From Chryseobacterium sp. ISL-80 (GTDB taxonomy: Bacteria; Bacillota; Bacilli; Bacillales; Cytobacillaceae), in contig JAGGQZ010000009.1 of assembly GCA_018613055.1 (NCBI GenBank), positions 186,001 to 250,000 on the forward strand: a DNA stretch of 64,000 nucleotides, written 5' to 3'. The position numbers and the translations under genes were made by a program. Positions 54,297 to 62,685 of the stretch are shown one piece after another (within the stretch, counting starts at the first letter, position 1; every line of letters starts with the position of its first letter). The notes below the pieces were generated by a model. That model searched no databases and was not told the origin of the DNA. It was given only the letters and a program-made list of their open reading frames with translations.

Positions 54297-55010
54297 ATGA
54301 CTAAATTATTTGAAGCCGATTTATACGAGCCGATTCGGAAGCACTTCACAAAACAGGGGTACCGGGTTAATGGAGAGGTCCATGATTGTGATTTAACAGC
54401 ATTAAAAGATGAAGAACTTATCATCGTGGAATTAAAGCTTATACTAAATATTGAACTGCTCCTTCAGGCAACGAGAAGGCTGCGCTTAACTGATATGGTG
54501 TACATAGCAATCCCAAAACCGAAGAGGATGTCCAGGAAACGCTGGAATGATGTTATTCACCTGGTAAAGAGGCTGGAAATCGGCCTGATTGTCGTTACGT
54601 TTGCCGGAAATCGGAAAACTGTTGAATTTAAGGTTCATCCCGAACCATTCAATCGCAAGGCAACCAAGAACCGGCGAAAAAAAGCAGCATTGATTAAGGA
54701 AATTGAGGGAAGAAGTGCTGACTTCAATGTCGGCGGCAGCAACAAAAGCAAGATCATGACCGCCTATAAAGAAAATTGCATCCAAATAGCCTGTTATCTT
54801 GAAAAACTTGGACAGATGTCACCAAAAGCACTCGTTGCCCTCGGTACAGGCGAAAAGACCCCATCAATCCTTCAGAAAAACTATTATAAATGGTTTGAAA
54901 GAGTTGAGAGAGGCATATACGTACTATCAGATCAGGGAAAGGCAGAACTCAAGGATTATCCTGAACTCGTAGCGTATTATTCAGCGACACTGGAAGAACC
55001 GGGTCAATGA
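54297..55010 (+). CDS. DUF2161 protein, PD-(D/E)XK nuclease-like fold
   Basis: About 237 residues. FEADLYEPIRKHFTKQGYRV then CDLTALKDEELIIVELKL shows the D...ExK nuclease core (Asp ~38, Glu and Lys in VELKL), followed by a wHTH-like C-terminal region (PKALVALGTGEKTPSILQKNYYKWFERVERGIYVLSDQGKAEL). DUF2161 is annotated as a putative PD-(D/E)XK phosphodiesterase; biological role unknown. Start ATG 54297. Its stop codon overlaps the first unit of a small tandem repeat array. Confidence 0.87.
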   Translation: MTKLFEADLYEPIRKHFTKQGYRVNGEVHDCDLTALKDEELIIVELKLILNIELLLQATRRLRLTDMVYIAIPKPKRMSRKRWNDVIHLVKRLEIGLIVVTFAGNRKTVEFKVHPEPFNRKATKNRRKKAALIKEIEGRSADFNVGGSNKSKIMTAYKENCIQIACYLEKLGQMSPKALVALGTGEKTPSILQKNYYKWFERVERGIYVLSDQGKAELKDYPELVAYYSATLEEPGQ

Positions 55011-55211
55011 TATGTACCCAGATTGACGGGGAATCGCCAAAAGCGGACACATAAAACAAGGTATTTGCCCGGATTGACGGGGAATCGCCAAAACGGGGCA
55101 CATAAAAGAAGGATATGTGCCCAGACTGACGAGGAATCAAAAAACGGGGCACATAAAGAAGAATATAAGCCTGGGCTGAAGCAGATCGCAAAAATGTATC
55201 ACATAAAGAAA
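55009..55211. repeat. Second hairpin repeat array: four units of 50-52 bp
   Basis: Units start at 55009, 55061, 55112 and 55162 (52, 51, 50 and ~50 bp). The best units have TATGTGCCC at the left and GGGCACATA at the right, perfect inverted arms, with the conserved inner block GATTGACGGGGAATCGCC. Because the leftover between units is only ~9 bases (AAAGAAGGA), the tightest hairpin forms between the right arm of unit 2 and the left arm of unit 3 (about 55096-55122). The fourth unit is degenerate. Begins in the stop codon of the DUF2161 gene. No gene inside. Confidence 0.85.
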
Positions 55212-55225
55212 GATTTTAAAAAAAT

Positions 55226-55469
55226 GCTCTGTTAAAGCTGAATGTGATTTTTAAACCCTGTTGATTGTAGTGGAAGGCGCGTAGACTCCTCCGAAAATGC
55301 TAACGCATTTCCATCGTGCGTGGGCTGATTCAGGAAGCTAATCAATGTCCTGCGGGCGCAGCTGGTCAGGTGAGACCCCGCAGGAGCAAAAGCGACGAGG
55401 AGGCTCAGCGCCAGCCCCGCGGAAAGCGAAGCGCCTGGAACGAAAATCAACAGCCTTTTTTAACAGAGC
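55226..55469. repeat. Bacillaceae-type dispersed intergenic repeat, copy 2 (fuller form)
   Basis: Ends GCTCTGTTAAAGC and TTTTAACAGAGC form terminal inverted repeats, with inner ends TTGATTGTAGTGGAAGGCGC and GCGCCTGGAACGAAAATCAA. The middle holds GAGACCCCGCAGG, GACGAGGAGGCTC and GCCCCGCGGAAAGCG, which I recall as a core found many times in Bacillus genomes. Very GC-rich compared with its surroundings, and highly self-complementary. No target duplication seen. Non-coding. Confidence 0.88.
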
Positions 55470-55475
55470 CTAATT

Positions 55476-55526
55476 AAAAAAGCACGGACAGTAAATCAAA
55501 TGTTGATTTCTGCCGTGCTTTTTTTG
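55476..55526. terminator. Bidirectional terminator, end of TetR gene
   Basis: AAAAAAGCACGG with CCGTGCTTTTTT, and an inner AATCAA/TTGATT pair. Confidence 0.9.
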
Positions 55527-55539
55527 CTTTCAAAGTTCT

Positions 55540-56406
55540 TTATGCTTTTTCAAGCAAATGTTCGTCTATTAAACCCTGCAATTCCTTTATTTCTCGATCA
55601 AAATCAGCTGACATTGAGAAAAGGATACTATCGACTAAAAACTTTCTCGGTGCCTTGGAGCGAAGTTCTTCTTCAATAAAATTGAGCTTTAGGAGATGAT
55701 CTTTATTTTCGCAATCAAGCTTTTTTAACCGAGAAATAACAGAATGGATTTTGGACCTCCAGTCGAGGGCTTCTCTATTTGAAACAGGAAGCCATGCATC
55801 AAGGAGTTCGGGAGACAGTAAGTATTCCTGAGACATCGTCACTTCCTCAATCAGGTTTAGAATTCGGGTTACACTAAAGCGAACAACGGGAAGCATGCTC
55901 GCCGAATCACCGTTGGCTTTACGATAAAACCGGACGTTTTGTATTAGAATCCCATTTAGCATGATAGCAGCGTCCAGAAGATATGGCCTGCAAAGATCAT
56001 CAGTAATGTTTTCAAGCCGGTCTGAATACCATCGCAAAGTTTTCATTTGGCCTATTTCAATGAATTTCTTCAGTTCTTTATCTCCGGAAAAATAGACTTC
56101 CTCAAAAAGCGGGATGATTTTATTTTCCCTGTTGGCTGTCATCTGGAGCTCGATTTGCCTTATGAAAACTTCAGGATCACTTGGATCCTGACCAAGCAAT
56201 AAGGCGTCCCGGGCCATTTCCATTTTCCTGAAAGCGGCCCTGAAGATTTCCATGAGCAGCTCATTTTTCGATAAAAAATAATTATAAAAGGTTCCTTTTG
56301 ATATTCCGCTGTAATCAAGGATATCCTGAATAGAGGTGGAGTGGAATCCTTTTTCTATGAAAAGCTCGTGAGCTTTATCGATAACATTACGTTTTCTATC
56401 GTTCAT
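55540..56406 (-). CDS. TetR/AcrR family transcriptional repressor
   Basis: 288 residues, long for the family. N-terminal HTH: RNVIDKAHELFIEKGFHSTS IQDILDYSGISKGTFYNYFLSKNELL (about 5-50), then a helical ligand domain. Divergent from a DHA2 drug exporter with a 24-bp palindrome between them, so it very likely represses that gene and itself in response to the pump's substrates. Confidence 0.9.
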   Translation of the reverse strand: MNDRKRNVIDKAHELFIEKGFHSTSIQDILDYSGISKGTFYNYFLSKNELLMEIFRAAFRKMEMARDALLLGQDPSDPEVFIRQIELQMTANRENKIIPLFEEVYFSGDKELKKFIEIGQMKTLRWYSDRLENITDDLCRPYLLDAAIMLNGILIQNVRFYRKANGDSASMLPVVRFSVTRILNLIEEVTMSQEYLLSPELLDAWLPVSNREALDWRSKIHSVISRLKKLDCENKDHLLKLNFIEEELRSKAPRKFLVDSILFSMSADFDREIKELQGLIDEHLLEKA

Positions 56407-56504
56407 TTCATCACCTTAACCCTTTTTGAACCGGTTGTATAAAAAATATACTACATTAAATTTTCGGACTTTACAAACCCTTTAATAACAGCGGTTTAAA
56501 AGTA

Positions 56505-56533
56505 TTGCAAAAAATGGACCGATGGTATATGCT
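56505..56533 (+). promoter_or_regulatory. Likely SigA promoter of the DHA2 exporter gene
   Basis: -35 TTGCAA (56505-56510), 17-base spacer, -10 TATGCT (56528-56533). Confidence 0.5.
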
Positions 56534-56550
56534 ATTGTCTATGCAAACAC

Positions 56551-56574
56551 ATTGTTGACAAATTTGTGAACAAT
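56551..56574 (+). promoter_or_regulatory. Palindromic operator for the TetR repressor
   Basis: ATTGTTGACAAA followed directly by TTTGTGAACAAT: a 24-bp palindrome with one mismatched pair, 18 bases downstream of the -10 box and just before the ribosome site. Confidence 0.7.
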
Positions 56575-56591
56575 AGAGGGGGAAATTCAGA

Positions 56592-58130
56592 ATGGAAAAA
56601 AACTTTCAAGCGCCCGAAAAACCGCAGTACGGTATTCTCGCGGTATTGATTGTCGGAGCTTTTATAGCATTTTTAAATAATACATTGCTTAATATAGCCT
56701 TGCCATCCATCATGGCAGACTTAAAAGTGGAGGCTACAACAGTACAGTGGCTGACAACAGGCTTCATGCTTGTCAGCGGAGTCATGATTCCGCTTAGTGC
56801 CTATTTGATTCAGAAGTACTCAGTAAGGCGTTTATTCTTAGTCGCAATGGGTTTATTCACTGCAGGTACTATTTTGGCTGGTGCAGCACATGTTTTCCCA
56901 TTATTATTAGCAGGCAGGATGATCCAGGCATCAGGTACTGCCATCATGATGCCATTATTGATGAATGTCATGCTCGTCAGTTTCCCGATTGAAAAACGGG
57001 GAACTGCCATGGGTGTTTTTGGCCTGGTATTGATGTTCGCACCTGCAATTGGTCCAACACTTTCCGGCTGGCTAATAGAACATTACGACTGGAGAATGCT
57101 ATTCCATTTTGTGACACCAATCGCAGCCTTGGTTTTATTGCTCGGCTTCATAATGCTTAAAGATAAAAAGGAAAAAGTAAATATGAATCTGGATGTCATT
57201 TCTCTTACATTATCCAGTATCGGTTTTGGCGGACTGCTGTATGGATTTAGCTCTGCGGGTTCAAAAGGCTGGGATAGTCCGAATGTTTACGTAACATTAA
57301 CAATCGGTACTGTGTCATTGGTTACATTTATTCTTCGCCAGTTGAGACAAGATAATCCAATGCTTAATTTCAGGATTTATAAATACCCAATGTTCGCCTT
57401 ATCATCAGCTATTTCGATGATTGTAACCATGGCGATGTTCTCAGCTATGCTTTTATTACCGATTTACGTGCAGACCATTAGGGGAATTTCTCCAATGGAT
57501 GCTGGGTTGATGCTTTTGCCAGGAGCAATAATAATGGCAATCATGTCACCTATTACCGGACGTTTATTTGATAAATTCGGCGGACGTGCTCTGGCGATTA
57601 TTGGTCTAACGATTACACTAGTAACGAGCTATTATTTCAGCCAGCTATCATTGGAAACAACGTATACCCAGTTGATCATTCTTTACACCCTTCGTATGTT
57701 CGGGATGTCAATGGTCAATATGCCAGTTTCCACAAATGGCTTAAACCAATTACCTGCAAAATATTATCCACATGGCACAGCTATGAATAATACGATGCAG
57801 CAGGTGTCAGGTGCAATTGGTACGGCGTTGTTGGTTACAGTAATGACTACGCGTGCAAAAAGTTATGGTACAGAGCTGGCAGCGAATGCTTTTAAACAGG
57901 CTGCTGCAGCAGGGAAAGCTGTAACTCCGGCTGCCAAGGCTGAAATGGAACAGCAAATTGCCATGCAGGCAATGCTGCATGGAATCAATGATGCCTTTTA
58001 TGTGACAGTATTCCTTTCAGCCCTTGCGTTGGTGCTTGCTTTCTTTATCAAACGAGCAACTCAGGCAGAAGATACAATTGGCAAAAAAGCTCCTGCCAAG
58101 AAACACTCTCATAAATTAGCCAATAATTAA
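56592..58130 (+). CDS. DHA2-family multidrug MFS exporter (LmrB/EmrB-like)
   Basis: 512 residues, 14 helices. The first helix GAFIAFLNNTLLNIALPSIM, motif C GLVLMFAPAIGPTLSGWL and the A-loop YSVRRLFLVAMG are those of DHA2 H+ antiporters for drugs and dyes. C-terminal basic tail with KKAPAKKHSHK. GAGGGGG ribosome site. Divergent from and probably repressed by the TetR protein. Substrates cannot be read off. Confidence 0.92.
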   Translation: MEKNFQAPEKPQYGILAVLIVGAFIAFLNNTLLNIALPSIMADLKVEATTVQWLTTGFMLVSGVMIPLSAYLIQKYSVRRLFLVAMGLFTAGTILAGAAHVFPLLLAGRMIQASGTAIMMPLLMNVMLVSFPIEKRGTAMGVFGLVLMFAPAIGPTLSGWLIEHYDWRMLFHFVTPIAALVLLLGFIMLKDKKEKVNMNLDVISLTLSSIGFGGLLYGFSSAGSKGWDSPNVYVTLTIGTVSLVTFILRQLRQDNPMLNFRIYKYPMFALSSAISMIVTMAMFSAMLLLPIYVQTIRGISPMDAGLMLLPGAIIMAIMSPITGRLFDKFGGRALAIIGLTITLVTSYYFSQLSLETTYTQLIILYTLRMFGMSMVNMPVSTNGLNQLPAKYYPHGTAMNNTMQQVSGAIGTALLVTVMTTRAKSYGTELAANAFKQAAAAGKAVTPAAKAEMEQQIAMQAMLHGINDAFYVTVFLSALALVLAFFIKRATQAEDTIGKKAPAKKHSHKLANN

Positions 58131-58134
58131 GATG

Positions 58135-58161
58135 AACCCCCTGGATGTCAGGGGGTTTTTT
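58135..58161 (+). terminator. Rho-independent terminator
   Basis: AACCCCCT, loop, AGGGGGTT, TTTT. Confidence 0.93.
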
Positions 58162-58202
58162 AGTATAATAATCTAAAATACGCTTGGGAAAGGATGGCTA
58201 GT

Positions 58203-58541
58203 ATGAAAAAGACGCCCGAAATGCTCGCACAGCAACAACTTGATGCTTACAATAAACAAGATTTGGAAGAGTTTTTGTCGGTTTACAGCGATGATGTGCT
58301 AATAATGGAGTTTCCATCAAATGCTATCACCACAAACGGAATCGAAGAAATGAGGGTTCGCTACAAAAAGTTATTTGAGGACCATCCCAACAACCATGCT
58401 GAATTATTGGCAAGGATTGTACATGATAACAAGGTAGTCGATCATGAGCTTGTAACTGGCAGGGGGAACAGCGAACCCAAAAAAGCTGTTGCCATTTATG
58501 AAATGACTGAAGAGAAAATAGCGAAGGTTTGGTTTTTATAA
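58203..58541 (+). CDS. NTF2-like/SnoaL-type small protein
   Basis: 112 residues with the cone fold of the NTF2 superfamily: AQQQLDAYNKQDLEEFLSVYSDDVLIMEFPS, EEMRVRYKKLFEDHPNNHAEL, then strands ending KIAKVWFL. Possible ligand-binding or isomerase protein. Start ATG 58203 (AAAGGA 8 bases upstream); ATG 58194 is next to the ribosome site. Confidence 0.85.
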   Translation: MKKTPEMLAQQQLDAYNKQDLEEFLSVYSDDVLIMEFPSNAITTNGIEEMRVRYKKLFEDHPNNHAELLARIVHDNKVVDHELVTGRGNSEPKKAVAIYEMTEEKIAKVWFL

Positions 58542-58801
58542 ACTATAACGGCAGAAATCATACCTGAAAAACGAGCCAGACGTTGTATGACTATGGGTCT
58601 GGCTTGTTATTCAAACCTGTTAAAGCAATCCATTTTCGGTATTGGTATCCCGTTATAATTTTTTATCTGCGAGGGAGTCTAATTGTTACAACCCTAAATT
58701 AATCTTTTTTAGGGTTTGGCAATCAGAGTCAGGCTGACGCGACGAAATTTATCGATTCAAAAAATATATAAAACAAAGAATGTTAAAGGAGGTGTCTGAA
58801 G
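58542..58801. other. Intergenic region with two hairpins
   Basis: GAGCCAGAC with GTCTGGCTT (about 58573-58605) may end the NTF2-like gene. AACCCTAAA (58690-58698) pairs with TTTAGGGTT (58708-58716). No ORF in the first 240 bases. Confidence 0.55.
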
Positions 58802-58960
58802 ATGATGAACATGAAGAAAGATTGGGAAGATCCAGATGATAAAAATGGAATCGCCCAATTATTTGGTCTCGATAAAGAAACGAGTCTGCAATCTGTCAAT
58901 TTTGCTACAACAGAAAGTGTTCTGTTAAATGAACATTTTCAGGAAGATCCTCAAAAATAA
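58802..58960 (+). CDS. 52-residue acidic hypothetical protein
   Basis: AAAGGAGG then ATG 58802 (MMNMKKDWEDPDDKNGIAQL), going on FGLDKETSLQSVNFATTESVLLNEHFQEDPQK. Acidic and soluble. Strong ribosome site; converges on the SGNH gene. Not recognised. Confidence 0.7.
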   Translation: MMNMKKDWEDPDDKNGIAQLFGLDKETSLQSVNFATTESVLLNEHFQEDPQK

Positions 58961-58984
58961 AGAAAGCCAGGCATATAGCCCAGC

Positions 58985-59821
58985 TTATTTTTCGCGGTTT
59001 GCCAATACGGCATCCGCTTTATGCTGTTGTTGGAATTGTTCCAGCATCTGGTTTGAAATCGCTGTGTTCCCTAACGGATTGGGATGAACTCCGTCAGTGG
59101 ACAGATATTGCAAATTCTCACTGTTGATGACGTTCGTTGTTTGGACCACGATGGAATATGGTGTTTCTTTTGCTGTTTCATAAATCATTAAATTCCATTT
59201 TGGAAGCAGTTTGTCTGCTAATGAGTAAAATTGATGATCAGTTGGCATTGGATTATACAGCTCAAGAAAAACAATAGTCGCTGCTGGATTCAATTCTTTG
59301 ATTCGAGTGGTGATTTCGGTAAGATTTTTTGAAAATCCTCCTTGAAGACTGTCAAAAGACTTAAGTGCACTATAGATATCACTTTTCTTGACGAGTTTTA
59401 GGATGTCATTACCGCCTACGTTTAGGGTAATTAGATCCGCCTCTTTTATTTCCTCATCATATACTCCGTCCTGTACCAGCACGTTCAATCGTTCGCTGGT
59501 GATCCCTATAATTCCTTCATTTTGAGATATGACTTGTTTGCCGGTTTCAACACCAAGCTTGCTTGAAAATTGACTGATGAAATTTTCTTCTTCAGAAATT
59601 CGATACCCGCGGATGATTGAGTCCCCGAGCGCAAGATGGTTGATTGTACTGTCAGGTGATGTACGGTAATAATCTATATAAGTAAGCTTATTGGTTTTTT
59701 CAGTTACAGGAGCACTTTCCTGTTTCATCTTATTAAGCTGGTATTGGGGATAGTAAATCCATGCGGAAATAGACAAGGCAGAAATGAGAGATAAGAGCAG
59801 AAAGTACTTTATGATTTTCAT
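58985..59821 (-). CDS. SGNH/GDSL-family hydrolase, membrane-anchored or secreted
   Basis: About 278 residues. N-terminal hydrophobic segment (KIIKYFLLLSLISALSISAWI), then block I ALGDSIIRG (catalytic Ser), block III LNVGGNDIL and block V STDGVHPNPLG (Asp and His). Typical lipase/esterase acting on acyl groups outside the cell. ATG 59821 has GAGGAG 8 bases upstream; GTG 59830 less likely. Confidence 0.92.
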   Translation of the reverse strand: MKIIKYFLLLSLISALSISAWIYYPQYQLNKMKQESAPVTEKTNKLTYIDYYRTSPDSTINHLALGDSIIRGYRISEEENFISQFSSKLGVETGKQVISQNEGIIGITSERLNVLVQDGVYDEEIKEADLITLNVGGNDILKLVKKSDIYSALKSFDSLQGGFSKNLTEITTRIKELNPAATIVFLELYNPMPTDHQFYSLADKLLPKWNLMIYETAKETPYSIVVQTTNVINSENLQYLSTDGVHPNPLGNTAISNQMLEQFQQQHKADAVLANREK

Positions 59822-60066
59822 GATGTTCACTCCTCGATATATGTCTATTGTATCAAGGATTTCGCAGAAAATAATTAGGGGGGTATTTCCATTTTTTAAA
59901 ATAATAATAATATTTAGTTATCCAAAAAAAATCCCATCGAACTGGTTAGATTTTGTTATACTAGACAAGACTGCTTTGACTTGAAGTTTTACTGTCGCAA
60001 AGCCACTTATGCAGTCATATATAGGAAAAGAGACTTATATTACTACTATATTCAAGGAGTACACAG

Positions 60067-61434
60067 ATGTACCAGACTTTTTCGACAAAAGAAAAAATAA
60101 AGCAGATTTTTGTCTTGCTGATCCCTATCCTGATTACGCAATTGGGGATGTTCTCAATGGTCTTTTTCAATACCATTATGTCAGGAAAATATAATTCCTC
60201 GGACCTGGCTGGTGTAGCGATTGGATCATCAATCTGGAGCCCTGTATTCACAGGCCTTAGCGGGATTCTGCTGGCGGTATCACCAATTGCAGCCCAGCGT
60301 TTTGGTGAAAAGAAGGGAAAAGAGGTAGCTTCCATACTGACACATGGAATATATTTAGCTTTTATCATCGCCATAATAGTTATTATCTTGGGTGTTTTTC
60401 TGCTAAATCCTATCTTATATGCAATGAATTTACCTGAAAGTGTACATGAAACGGCGTATCGGTACCTTGCAGGATTAGGTTACGGGATTATTCCCCTGTT
60501 TATTTTTAATGTCTTGCGGTCATTCATATATGCTCTTGGTAAAACAAGAGTGGTCATGTATATCCTGCTCATGTCCCTGCCAATCAACTTTTTCCTTAAT
60601 TATGTCCTGATTTTTGGATATTGGGGCTTCCCGGAGCTTGGAGGTGCGGGTGCTGGTTATGCCACGTCCATTACCTATTATGTAATTGCTGCAATGACAG
60701 CCGTAGTCATTATCAAACAACAGCCATTTTCAGATTTTGTTGGGCTGGAATACTTCAAGGAATTTTCGGGAGAGAAAGTAAAAGAAATATTGAAAATCGG
60801 TGTTCCGATGGGTTTGTCCATCTTTTTTGAAACGAGCATGTTTGCTGTCGTCACGATATTAATCAGTAAGTTCAATATCACGACGATTGCAGCCTATCAA
60901 TCGGCGTTGAATATTGTCTCATTTCTTTATATGATCCCGATGAGTATTTCGATGGCATTAACTGTATTGGTTGGGTTCGAAGTAGGTGCCCGCCGTTACA
61001 AGGATGCCAAAATATACAGCTGGCTGGGGATTTATTTGGCAGCGCTAATTGCTATTGGTGCAGGATTGCTTGTCGTGTTATTCCGTTATAAGGTGGCAGG
61101 TTTTTACTCAAATGAGCCCGCCGTTATTGCGTTAACCGGCCAATTTTTGATTTATGCGTTATTCTTTATGATTTCTGACGCCATTCAGGCTACTGCGCTG
61201 GCGGCCCTTCGTGGATATAAGGATGTGAATATATCCTTCGTCATCACGCTGATTGCCTACTGGCTCATCTGCCTGCCGGTAGGTTACCTGCTAGCACACA
61301 ATACCGGTCTTGAAGCTTCCGGATATTGGGTTGGCCTTACGACGGGATTGCTGGCAGCCGGGATCTCTTTGTCACTAAGATTGATCTATATCCAAAAAAG
61401 AAGATTCGGTACCGATATGGCCGAGGCTGTTTAA
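60067..61434 (+). CDS. MATE-family efflux transporter
   Basis: 455 residues, 12 helices in two halves. The start IKQIFVLLIPILITQLGMFSMVFFNTIMSG and the half-repeat motif VKEILKIGVPMGLSIFFETSMFAVVT are typical of NorM/YeeO-type Na+ or H+ drug antiporters. CAAGGAG 9 bases before ATG. Ends with its own terminator. Substrate unknown. Confidence 0.93.
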   Translation: MYQTFSTKEKIKQIFVLLIPILITQLGMFSMVFFNTIMSGKYNSSDLAGVAIGSSIWSPVFTGLSGILLAVSPIAAQRFGEKKGKEVASILTHGIYLAFIIAIIVIILGVFLLNPILYAMNLPESVHETAYRYLAGLGYGIIPLFIFNVLRSFIYALGKTRVVMYILLMSLPINFFLNYVLIFGYWGFPELGGAGAGYATSITYYVIAAMTAVVIIKQQPFSDFVGLEYFKEFSGEKVKEILKIGVPMGLSIFFETSMFAVVTILISKFNITTIAAYQSALNIVSFLYMIPMSISMALTVLVGFEVGARRYKDAKIYSWLGIYLAALIAIGAGLLVVLFRYKVAGFYSNEPAVIALTGQFLIYALFFMISDAIQATALAALRGYKDVNISFVITLIAYWLICLPVGYLLAHNTGLEASGYWVGLTTGLLAAGISLSLRLIYIQKRRFGTDMAEAV

Positions 61435-61462
61435 AGAGGTTCCTTTTGGAATCTCTTTTTTA
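61433..61462 (+). terminator. Rho-independent terminator
   Basis: AAGAGGTTCC and GGAATCTCTT (one mismatch), TTTT. Confidence 0.85.
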
Positions 61463-61537
61463 TATTCCTTTATTTGGTACTTCCGAAGGAATTAATGGTC
61501 CTTGTGAGGAATATTTAAAACAAGGGAGGTGAATTTA

Positions 61538-62059
61538 ATGGCATATTTAAAAATTGCTTATGAAAATTTCCAAAGTATTAAGAATCAAGCGGAAAGAGCC
61601 ATGTCTCAATTGAGTATTGAACAGCTAATTTATTCTCCTAACAAAGAATCAAACAGCATAGCGATCATTGCCAAACATATGAGCGGTAACCTCAAATCAA
61701 GGTTTCGGGATTTCTTGACTACCGACGGCGAAAAACCCGACCGTGACCGGGATGGAGAATTCGAAGGCGCTTTTCACTCGAAAGAAGATTTACTCCATTC
61801 CTGGAATGAGGGCTGGTCTATCCTTTTTGAAACACTTTCAAAATTAACAGAAGACGATCTTACTTCAACGGTATATATAAGAAGTGAGCCACATAATGCC
61901 ATGCAAGCCATCCAACGCCAAATTGTCCATCAGTCAAGTCATTCTGGACAAATTGTCTATCTGGCGAAGATGCTTAAAAATGACGAATGGGAAACACTCA
62001 GCATCCCAAGAGGAAAGTCACAGCAATTCAACAAAACCATGAATCAGGGGGAGAAATAA
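61538..62059 (+). CDS. DinB-superfamily protein, DUF1572
   Basis: About 173 residues, four-helix bundle. Histidines in IAIIAKHMSGNL, and in IQRQIVHQSSHSGQIVYLAKML are the three metal ligands of DinB-like proteins (a DUF1572/YfiT relative). Members include metal-dependent thiol transferases; role here unknown. ATG 61538 after GGGAGGTG; GTG 61529 overlaps the ribosome site. Confidence 0.88.
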   Translation: MAYLKIAYENFQSIKNQAERAMSQLSIEQLIYSPNKESNSIAIIAKHMSGNLKSRFRDFLTTDGEKPDRDRDGEFEGAFHSKEDLLHSWNEGWSILFETLSKLTEDDLTSTVYIRSEPHNAMQAIQRQIVHQSSHSGQIVYLAKMLKNDEWETLSIPRGKSQQFNKTMNQGEK

Positions 62060-62061
62060 GA

Positions 62062-62090
62062 AAGAGAGACCAACAAGGGGTCTCTCTCAA
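62062..62090. terminator. Bidirectional terminator
   Basis: GAGAGACC, loop, GGTCTCTC; overlaps the stop codon of the minus-strand DUF4395 gene. Confidence 0.82.
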
Positions 62091-62515
62091 GAGGTGGATG
62101 CGTGCTTTGCTTTGTATTTGCTCCATTGGAAACGAATGAAACAGCCGATGCAGAATCCAAGAATGGCTATAAATGCTGCCATTGCAACCATGATGGTGAA
62201 GAAGTAACCAAGCCCTGTATATCCACTCGCGAAAGAAACAAGGCCTCCTGCTAAACAAATGACAGCAATTTTTTGGTTGAACTGTTGCTGTTCCCAATCT
62301 TCAGGAATATATTTGGAAGAATCTTTTTTCAAAAAATGCCTGGCAGCCCTCATGACTGGGTTGTATCCAAATAATAATCCTGATAATCCTGCCGCTAATG
62401 GTAAACTCAATATCCATTCAAAACCTGTTAACCAGGCAGCAACCACACTAATGACGATGAACCATTGATTTGTCCTTACTAAAGGCTGAGGAACCGATTG
62501 TATTTTATCAGTCAA
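62087..62515 (-). CDS. DUF4395 membrane protein
   Basis: 142 residues, four helices. Opening VPQPLVRTNQWFIVISVVAAW and the FGYNPVMRAARHFLKK loop fit DUF4395, whose genes often sit near sulfur or thiosulfate-handling and thioredoxin-like genes (not seen here). TTG start. Function unknown. Confidence 0.85.
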   Translation of the reverse strand: MTDKIQSVPQPLVRTNQWFIVISVVAAWLTGFEWILSLPLAAGLSGLLFGYNPVMRAARHFLKKDSSKYIPEDWEQQQFNQKIAVICLAGGLVSFASGYTGLGYFFTIMVAMAAFIAILGFCIGCFIRFQWSKYKAKHASTS

Positions 62516-62685
62516 AACAAATCCGACCTTTCTTATTGGTTTATAAGTATTTTACCTTTTTTTATATGAAATGTTAAGCATAAGAAAAAAAATAATAAAA
62601 CATCGCTGACCTTGAAATATGGAAAAGTATTCCTGAATATAATGGAATGCTGCATAAATTATATATAGGAATGATGGGGGAAGGT

